DNA from: Anaerolineae bacterium
GTDB taxonomy: Bacteria > Chloroflexota > Anaerolineae > B4-G1 > DUEL01
Assembly: GCA_016931695.1 (NCBI GenBank)
Contig: JAFGEI010000023.1
Location: forward strand, 69,328-133,327
Length of the DNA: 64,000 nucleotides
Direction: 5' to 3'
Shown: in pieces, positions 59,492 to 64,000 of the stretch
How positions within the stretch are numbered: the first letter of the stretch is position 1
How the letters are laid out: the number at the start of each line of letters is the position of its first letter
Made by a program: the position numbers and the translations under genes
The notes under the pieces: generated by a model
Told to the model about the DNA's origin: nothing
Seen by the model: only the letters and a program-made list of their open reading frames with translations
Databases searched by the model: none

Positions 59492-61399
59492 TTATAATAG
59501 GCCGCGAATGGCCTGGGCGACCAATGGGCCGAGTTCAGCGCGAAATCCGGCCCAAAGTTGCGGAAAACTGGCGACCAGTTCCTGAGCCTCTCGCTGCCGC
59601 GTTTCCAGATAGGCAGTGACGCCGGGGGCAGTGACGGGCTGAGTGCTGGCGAGGGCCGCTGTTCCCCACTGCCACCTTCCCCAGGCCAGAAAATTGCTCA
59701 GCAGACCGCTGGCAACCACCGCGTCTTGCAGGTCGCCCAGGTGATCCTGCAGGGTTTTGAGCCGCTCGACGAGCTCCTCCGATTCCGGGCTCATCACTTC
59801 GCGGAAGAATTCGACGCTGTATCGCAGCCGTTTCGCGGCAATGCGCAGCTGGTGCAGACGTTCGCGGGGTGGGTCGGGACCGCTGACCCACTCGTCGTAG
59901 GCCTGCACGGCAGCCAGGCGCTGGTAGATCGCCACCGGGACGACGTGCCGCAGGCGGTGGGGCAGAGGCTCTCCCTGCGGCGAGAGGGGCGGCGTCACGT
60001 CTGCCGCTGGGGTTTGCAGAAAGGCGCGAAATTGTTCTTTGAAACGCGAATGTCTTGCGCCGTCCAGGTAGGCCAATAACTGTACTCGCGCCTGCCGGTA
60101 TTCCTCTTCCCACGCAGCCTGCAGCGGGGCCAATCCGGATCGTTGTTCGGGCGGCAGCGCAGAAAGGTAGGCCGCGCTCTTTTGCCAAAAGACGTCCAGG
60201 TCGCGCACGACACCCAGAACCCGCCCGGTGCGGCGCAGGTCGCGCAAGAAAGGCTTGAACCGCTTCTGTTCCAGGTAGCCGTCGAAAACGCGAAAGGCGG
60301 CGCGCAAGCGCCGCGTTGCCACCCGCATGTCGTGCAGCGCTTCGACGTCCTCTCCCGCGCGAACGCCCGGCTCGTGATAGAGCATGTGCTGAAGGTGAAA
60401 GAGGAACGTCTTGCGCGCCGCCTCGACCATCGAGTCGTCTCGCCTGACGCCCGGTTTTTTCGGCAGGAGGGCCGGTCGCTCCCTGCCAGCGGTGGAGGAG
60501 CGCGGAAGGGGCAAGGACGGCGCAGCAGGCAGGAAAAGCGCCGCCGCATATTGATCGACGATGCGGGCGGGAAAGATGTTCAAGCGTTCTTTGCGGAACG
60601 CAGCCAGCCAATAGCGCACCGTGCGGTCTGACAGGCCGGCATCGTGCCCCGCTGCGACCTGGGTCTTGCCCCGATCCAGGGCCAACAAGGCCCGCGCCCG
60701 CCGCCCATACGTGTCGTCCCGCGGGGCAATCTGCTCCAGGAAAACGGATTCCTGGACCGTCAGCAGGTTGCTCGCCAGGGTGGCCTCCAGAAAGGCCAGC
60801 GCCCGCTCGAATTTCGACCAGCGCTGCGGCTTTAGCCCCCACTCCTCCCCCAAGTAGGCGGCTATCATCTCCAGTTCTTTTTCCCGGCCCTGGGCAGTCA
60901 ATTCGATCTCGAGCTCCATGTAGGCTTGCTGGCGATCCTCGGCAGCCAGCTGAACCTGGTCCAGGCACAGGTCGGCAACCCATCGCTCTCCCGAGAACAG
61001 CAAGCGGCTGGTGCGGGTCTGTTGCATCGCCAGGAGGGGCATCAGGCTGTTCCCGCCGGCAAGCTCTTGCACCAGCTCCCGCACTGCAGAGGCGGGCCAC
61101 CGTGCCGGGTCCAACACGGGCGGGGCGGCGGGCAGCACGATTTCGAGCTCCTCGCGCCGGTGGATCACGTCCTGCGCAAGACGCAACTCTTTGATCGTCA
61201 GCAGCGATTGGTTCGCTTGTTCCCGCCAGCGACAGGCATAGCTGTTGGCCAGGATGTGGCGATCGACGGTATCGAGGTACGTATCTTTCATCTGCTGAGT
61301 GTGGGGCGCCGCGAGTCGAAAATCCAGCAGATGACTGATCGCTGCCAGACGGCGGAGAGCCTGGATATCCGGCAGGATAAACTTGGCTTCAATTTCCAT
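59492..61399 (-). CDS. CYTH-HTH-CHAD protein (polyphosphate-binding)
   Basis: 635 residues. Residues ~1-205 are a CYTH triphosphate tunnel domain (EIEAKF, ExExK signature). Residues ~233-276 form a homeodomain-like helix-turn-helix (RRARALLALDRGKTQVAAG, then GLSDRTVRYWLAAFRKE). A linker (~290-325) leads to a CHAD domain (ALHDMRVATRRLRAAFRVF and RLHQLRIAAKRLRYSVEFF repeats rich in His, Arg and Lys). CHAD domains bind polyphosphate; CYTH domains hydrolyse triphosphates. The HTH between them is unusual. The ATG lacks a Shine-Dalgarno; the promoter lies just upstream, so the message is probably leaderless. Confidence 0.9.
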   Translation of the reverse strand: MEIEAKFILPDIQALRRLAAISHLLDFRLAAPHTQQMKDTYLDTVDRHILANSYACRWREQANQSLLTIKELRLAQDVIHRREELEIVLPAAPPVLDPARWPASAVRELVQELAGGNSLMPLLAMQQTRTSRLLFSGERWVADLCLDQVQLAAEDRQQAYMELEIELTAQGREKELEMIAAYLGEEWGLKPQRWSKFERALAFLEATLASNLLTVQESVFLEQIAPRDDTYGRRARALLALDRGKTQVAAGHDAGLSDRTVRYWLAAFRKERLNIFPARIVDQYAAALFLPAAPSLPLPRSSTAGRERPALLPKKPGVRRDDSMVEAARKTFLFHLQHMLYHEPGVRAGEDVEALHDMRVATRRLRAAFRVFDGYLEQKRFKPFLRDLRRTGRVLGVVRDLDVFWQKSAAYLSALPPEQRSGLAPLQAAWEEEYRQARVQLLAYLDGARHSRFKEQFRAFLQTPAADVTPPLSPQGEPLPHRLRHVVPVAIYQRLAAVQAYDEWVSGPDPPRERLHQLRIAAKRLRYSVEFFREVMSPESEELVERLKTLQDHLGDLQDAVVASGLLSNFLAWGRWQWGTAALASTQPVTAPGVTAYLETRQREAQELVASFPQLWAGFRAELGPLVAQAIRGLL

Positions 61400-61409
61400 G
61401 GCTGGTGAT

Positions 61410-61438
61410 ATTATGGCATCAACCAGCTATTTTGTCCA
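61410..61438 (-). promoter_or_regulatory. Promoter of the CYTH-HTH-CHAD gene (leaderless)
   Basis: Minus strand: TGGACA (61438-61433), 17-base spacer, CATAAT (61415-61410). Start point near 61403, 4 bases from the ATG. Confidence 0.6.
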
Positions 61439-61456
61439 GCGCGTTTCAGCGCAGAA

Positions 61457-62143
61457 TCAATACAGTGATTGTTTCTGCTGCCGCCTGCGGAGCACGTTGC
61501 GGGCGACGAATCCGACGACCAATCCCGCTACAAATCCGCCGATGTGGGCGAACCAGGCCACGCCGCCCCCCAGGTGCATTGACCCCAGGCTCAGAAAGCC
61601 GTTGAACAGCTGCAGGACGAACCAAAAACCGAGCACAATCAAGGCCGGCAGGCGGGCGACGCGCATGAAGAAAAAGCCCGGCACCAGCACCCGTACCGGT
61701 GCGGTGGGAAAGAGCACCAGGTAGATGCCCAACACCCCGGCCACGGCACCGCTGGCGCCGATGGCCGGGATTTCGGAAAAGGGATTGACGATCACCTGCG
61801 CCAATCCCGCGACGATGCCCGCTCCCAGGTAAAAGGCCCCAAACCACCACGGGCCGAGAATATCTTCGATGTTGTCGCCAAAAATCCAGAGATACAGCAT
61901 GTTGCCCAGGATGTGGCTCCATCCCCCGTGCAGGAACATCGAAGTGAGCAACGTCACCGAATAGAACGGGTAGTCGAACGGATTGCTGATGTAGGCCGGT
62001 ACGGCTCCCCACTCCAGAAAAAACTGGTCGATGTTGGAGCCCAACAACAGTTCGTACAAAAAGGCGACGACGTTGATACCGATCACGCTCCAGGTGACCG
62101 CCGGCAACCGCTGCCGGGGTAGTTCGTCAGCAATTGGTATCAT
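61457..62143 (-). CDS. Rhomboid family intramembrane serine protease
   Basis: 228 residues with six membrane helices. ATG follows AGGAGGAGCC. Catalytic Ser in GASGAVAG and His in AHIGGF; the HGGWSHILGNMLYLWIFG loop is typical. Rhomboids cut membrane proteins inside or near the bilayer. Substrates unknown. It is the last gene of a minus-strand group of three small membrane-protein genes. Confidence 0.95.
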   Translation of the reverse strand: MIPIADELPRQRLPAVTWSVIGINVVAFLYELLLGSNIDQFFLEWGAVPAYISNPFDYPFYSVTLLTSMFLHGGWSHILGNMLYLWIFGDNIEDILGPWWFGAFYLGAGIVAGLAQVIVNPFSEIPAIGASGAVAGVLGIYLVLFPTAPVRVLVPGFFFMRVARLPALIVLGFWFVLQLFNGFLSLGSMHLGGGVAWFAHIGGFVAGLVVGFVARNVLRRRQQKQSLY

Positions 62144-62151
62144 GGCTCCTC

Positions 62152-62676
62152 CTAGCGCCGTCGGTCCGGTCGCAAATAGCCGCGCTGTACTGTTCGTGCT
62201 TCATACACCGTCACCATGGCCCGCTCGTCCGCCTTTTCGGCCAGACGGACGGCGTCAGAGACTCTCTTGCGCGGCACGATGGCCTCGATGATGCCCACCG
62301 GGCTTTCCTGGCCCCGTCCATAGATCTCGGTCACGCCAAAGCCCGCCTTGCGCAGTGCTGCGGCGACGGTCTCCCCATCGTTAATCGAGATGATCCGCAC
62401 CTCGGCATATCCCAACGCCAGGCGTTCCTCCAGTATCATCCCCACCCACGTTCCCAGGCCGTACCCGGCGACGTAAGCCGAGACGTACCACAGATTGTCC
62501 ATGTGGTTGACGACCTGGGCAATGGCGAGGATATAGACCAGGGCGCTCAGGCTCCCGGTAAGGATCGCCGGCAGCTTGCGTCCCTGCACGGTGAGGATGG
62601 TGCCCAGGGTGCTGATGGCGATGCCAAAGATCCGCAGGACCAGGATCAGCAGTGCTTGGATTACGATATCCATCAT
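62152..62676 (-). CDS. UPF0316/DUF2179-like membrane protein
   Basis: 174 residues: three membrane helices (~5-25, 35-55, 60-85) followed by a cytoplasmic domain (VRIISINDGETVAAALRKAGFGVTEI, then GRGQESPVGIIEAIVPRKR). This layout matches the UPF0316 family with a DUF2179-type C-terminal domain. Function is unknown in that family. The ATG follows AAGGAGG. It lies 8 bases before the rhomboid gene. Confidence 0.82.
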   Translation of the reverse strand: MMDIVIQALLILVLRIFGIAISTLGTILTVQGRKLPAILTGSLSALVYILAIAQVVNHMDNLWYVSAYVAGYGLGTWVGMILEERLALGYAEVRIISINDGETVAAALRKAGFGVTEIYGRGQESPVGIIEAIVPRKRVSDAVRLAEKADERAMVTVYEARTVQRGYLRPDRRR

Positions 62677-62748
62677 CTAGCTTGCCTCCTTCCGCTGCAT
62701 TATACCAGCCAGCGCAAGGGCGGCAAGCCGACGATGAACGGGTCGGGC

Positions 62749-63114
62749 TCAGTCCTCCTCCTTCACCAGGGCCGATAGGACGACCGTCACGATGCTGACG
62801 ATGAGCGCCCCCAGGAACGCCGCGCCAAAGCTTGTGACGTGGAAACCGATGCCCAACTGGTTGGCAATCCAGGCCGCCAGCCAGAGGCAGACCCCGTTGA
62901 CGACCAGGATAAACAGCCCCAGGGTCAGCAGGATCAGCGGGCAGGTCAGGAGCTTGAGCAGCGGGCGCACCAGCGCGTTCACCAGGCCCAGCACGACCGC
63001 CATCAGCGCATAGGCGATCCAGGCCGTCCCCGTGACCTGGATGCCAGGCACCAACCAGGCGGCGACAAAGAGCGCCAGCGCGGAAACGAACCAACGAATC
63101 AACAACTTGGTCAC
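62749..63114 (-). CDS. Phage holin family-4 type membrane protein
   Basis: 121 residues from GTG 63114, which follows GAGGAGGTG. Four membrane helices, with NALVRPLLKLLTCPLILLT and VNGVCLWLAAWIA marking the holin 4 superfamily (many members are chromosomal and unrelated to phage lysis). The first gene of the minus-strand trio. No phage genes are nearby, so a housekeeping membrane role is more likely. Confidence 0.88.
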   Translation of the reverse strand: MTKLLIRWFVSALALFVAAWLVPGIQVTGTAWIAYALMAVVLGLVNALVRPLLKLLTCPLILLTLGLFILVVNGVCLWLAAWIANQLGIGFHVTSFGAAFLGALIVSIVTVVLSALVKEED

Positions 63115-63162
63115 AGTACACCTCCTCGATGGACCAGGAACAAATACAGCTTTCTCCACGTC

Positions 63163-63192
63163 ATGATAGCAGAGATCGAGCGGATTTGCCAA
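63163..63192 (-). promoter_or_regulatory. Promoter of the holin-like gene group
   Basis: Minus strand: TTGGCA (63192-63187), 18-base spacer, TATCAT (63168-63163) with TG one base upstream. Confidence 0.6.
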
Positions 63193-63229
63193 ACATCCAG
63201 CTATCAACCCGCTGACGAGGAGGTGACAA

Positions 63230-64000
63230 ATGAAACGAGGAATCCTGTACGTCACGTTGACCATTGCCACGCTGCTCTCCGCCTGCAAGCCAGCCGGGCC
63301 GACGCCGACGCCCGGCCCGCCCCAACCCGTCGACGTGCGGCCTGGCGGCTTTGCCGCTTACGCGCCGGTGACGGTGGACGTGGCGCCAGACGCCCCCGCC
63401 TATACCCCGGACCTGGACCAGGTGAGCAATCCCGATGTCATAAGCGGCCTGAACGACGCCCAACGGGCAGCGCTCGAGGCCAACGGCTTTCTCGTCGTTC
63501 CCTGGGGCCGCGAGCAGGTCTACCAGATCTACCAGGACGCCACGGAACGGGGCGACCCGGTCTTGGTCACGACCGATTCGCTGTTGCACGCCTACCACAT
63601 TCTCTACGACTATGCCCTGCGAATGGCCGAGATGGAGCACCTGATCGCCGACCTGGAACGACTGACCGCGGCGATGCTGGCGGCGGCGGAGGCGGACTAT
63701 GCCAGCACCGCTGGCCCGACCCAGGAGGCAGCCTGGCAAAACCTGGCCTACTTTGCCGTGGCGGCCCGGCTGCTCGACCCACACGCCGACATCCCCGCCC
63801 CCGTGCGCGACGCGGTGGAGGCAGAGTTGGCACTGATCGCGGACCACCCGGGCTTGGATTTTTCGCCCATTTTCAACACCTACCGCTCAGACACCAGCCC
63901 TCGCGACTGCAAATATCGCTACTGCGAGGACTATAGCCAGTACGTCCCCCGCGGCCACTATACCCGCAACGAGGATTTCGAGCGCTACTTTCGGGCCATG
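63230..64000 (+). CDS. DUF3160-like secreted lipoprotein (gene runs off the right edge)
   Basis: The open frame from ATG 63230 continues to the end of the window (257 residues visible) and has a perfect Shine-Dalgarno (GAGGAGGTGA). The signal peptide ends in a lipobox (LLSAC), then a Pro/Thr linker. After that the mature part contains VTTDSLLHAYHILYDYALR and FLVVPWGREQVYQIYQ, strings I associate with DUF3160 proteins. Family assignment is from memory. Function unknown; surface-anchored. Confidence 0.82.
   Translation, partial: MKRGILYVTLTIATLLSACKPAGPTPTPGPPQPVDVRPGGFAAYAPVTVDVAPDAPAYTPDLDQVSNPDVISGLNDAQRAALEANGFLVVPWGREQVYQIYQDATERGDPVLVTTDSLLHAYHILYDYALRMAEMEHLIADLERLTAAMLAAAEADYASTAGPTQEAAWQNLAYFAVAARLLDPHADIPAPVRDAVEAELALIADHPGLDFSPIFNTYRSDTSPRDCKYRYCEDYSQYVPRGHYTRNEDFERYFRAM

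Noticed and set aside
62749-63114. Prophage because of the holin-like gene
   Set aside because: No other phage gene is near; this holin superfamily is common on bacterial chromosomes.
1-64000. CRISPR arrays, rRNA and tRNA genes
   Set aside because: No regularly spaced direct repeats and no recognisable rRNA or tRNA sequence were found by reading; a tRNAscan or Infernal search would settle this.

Overview
This 64 kb window looks like ordinary chromosome from a GC-rich bacterium (roughly 65% GC), most likely a member of the Chloroflexota (Anaerolineae/Caldilineae-like). The reasons are the two large secreted proteins that end in a YLPL tail, a single-membrane style lipoprotein adaptor for a MacAB-type exporter, a GAAC-N4-GTTC LexA box, frequent GTG/TTG starts, and the mix of gene families. 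The assignment is inferred from gene content; no rRNA or tRNA gene was seen.

Layout. 1-0.4 kb: end of a glycosyltransferase. 0.8-13.6 kb: two secreted proteins (a doubled subtilisin-like protease and a BNR/PKD protein), then a MacB-type ATPase, an FtsX-like permease and a lipoprotein adaptor. 13.7-24.4 kb: a surface-glycan cluster with a radical SAM enzyme, one GT2, a GT-C-like membrane protein, two GT4s, three methyltransferases and a flippase-methyltransferase fusion. 24.4-29.1 kb: lytic transglycosylase, hutI, sortase, a small HALEHAT membrane protein and holA. 29.1-31.4 kb (minus strand): a four-gene operon headed by a short FtsK-like motor, with a strong promoter overlapped by a LexA-type box. 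31.7-41.6 kb: coiled-coil protein, selB, amidohydrolase, MFS transporter, ECF sigma and anti-sigma, Nudix hydrolase, cytidine deaminase and a CNNM/CBS protein. 42-50.6 kb: DUF2142-like membrane protein, a DUF1998-type helicase with an embedded HNH motif, and tldD and pmbA separated by repeats and two small HTH proteins that each end in an Sm/Hfq-like region. 50.6-53.6 kb (minus): rnhB, GT2, hutH. 53.7-61.4 kb: a polyphosphate cluster with ppk1, a metallophosphoesterase, two PPK2 genes, adk and a CYTH-HTH-CHAD protein. 61.4-64 kb: rhomboid protease, two small membrane proteins and the start of a DUF3160-like lipoprotein.

Several layers of structure lie outside the genes. A family of short palindromic elements starts with GTAACTGCTC and ends with GAGCAGTTAC; one copy has a perfect 8-bp target duplication, which suggests non-autonomous relatives of IS66-type insertion sequences. 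One copy supplies the last ten codons and stop of a glycosyltransferase. A second repeat type (TGTCATT...GAGC) and a very large palindrome at 0.5-0.7 kb are also present. Promoters of the TTGACA-N17-TATAAT type are readable in front of many operons. Three of them sit so close to the start codon that the mRNAs should be leaderless or nearly so.

The most promising candidates for undescribed biology are the polyphosphate cluster with its fused enzymes (a lysine-rich tail, a helix-hairpin-helix tail and an HTH between CYTH and CHAD), the SOS-type mini-FtsK operon, the paired HTH-Sm proteins between tldD and pmbA, and the helicase-HNH fusion.
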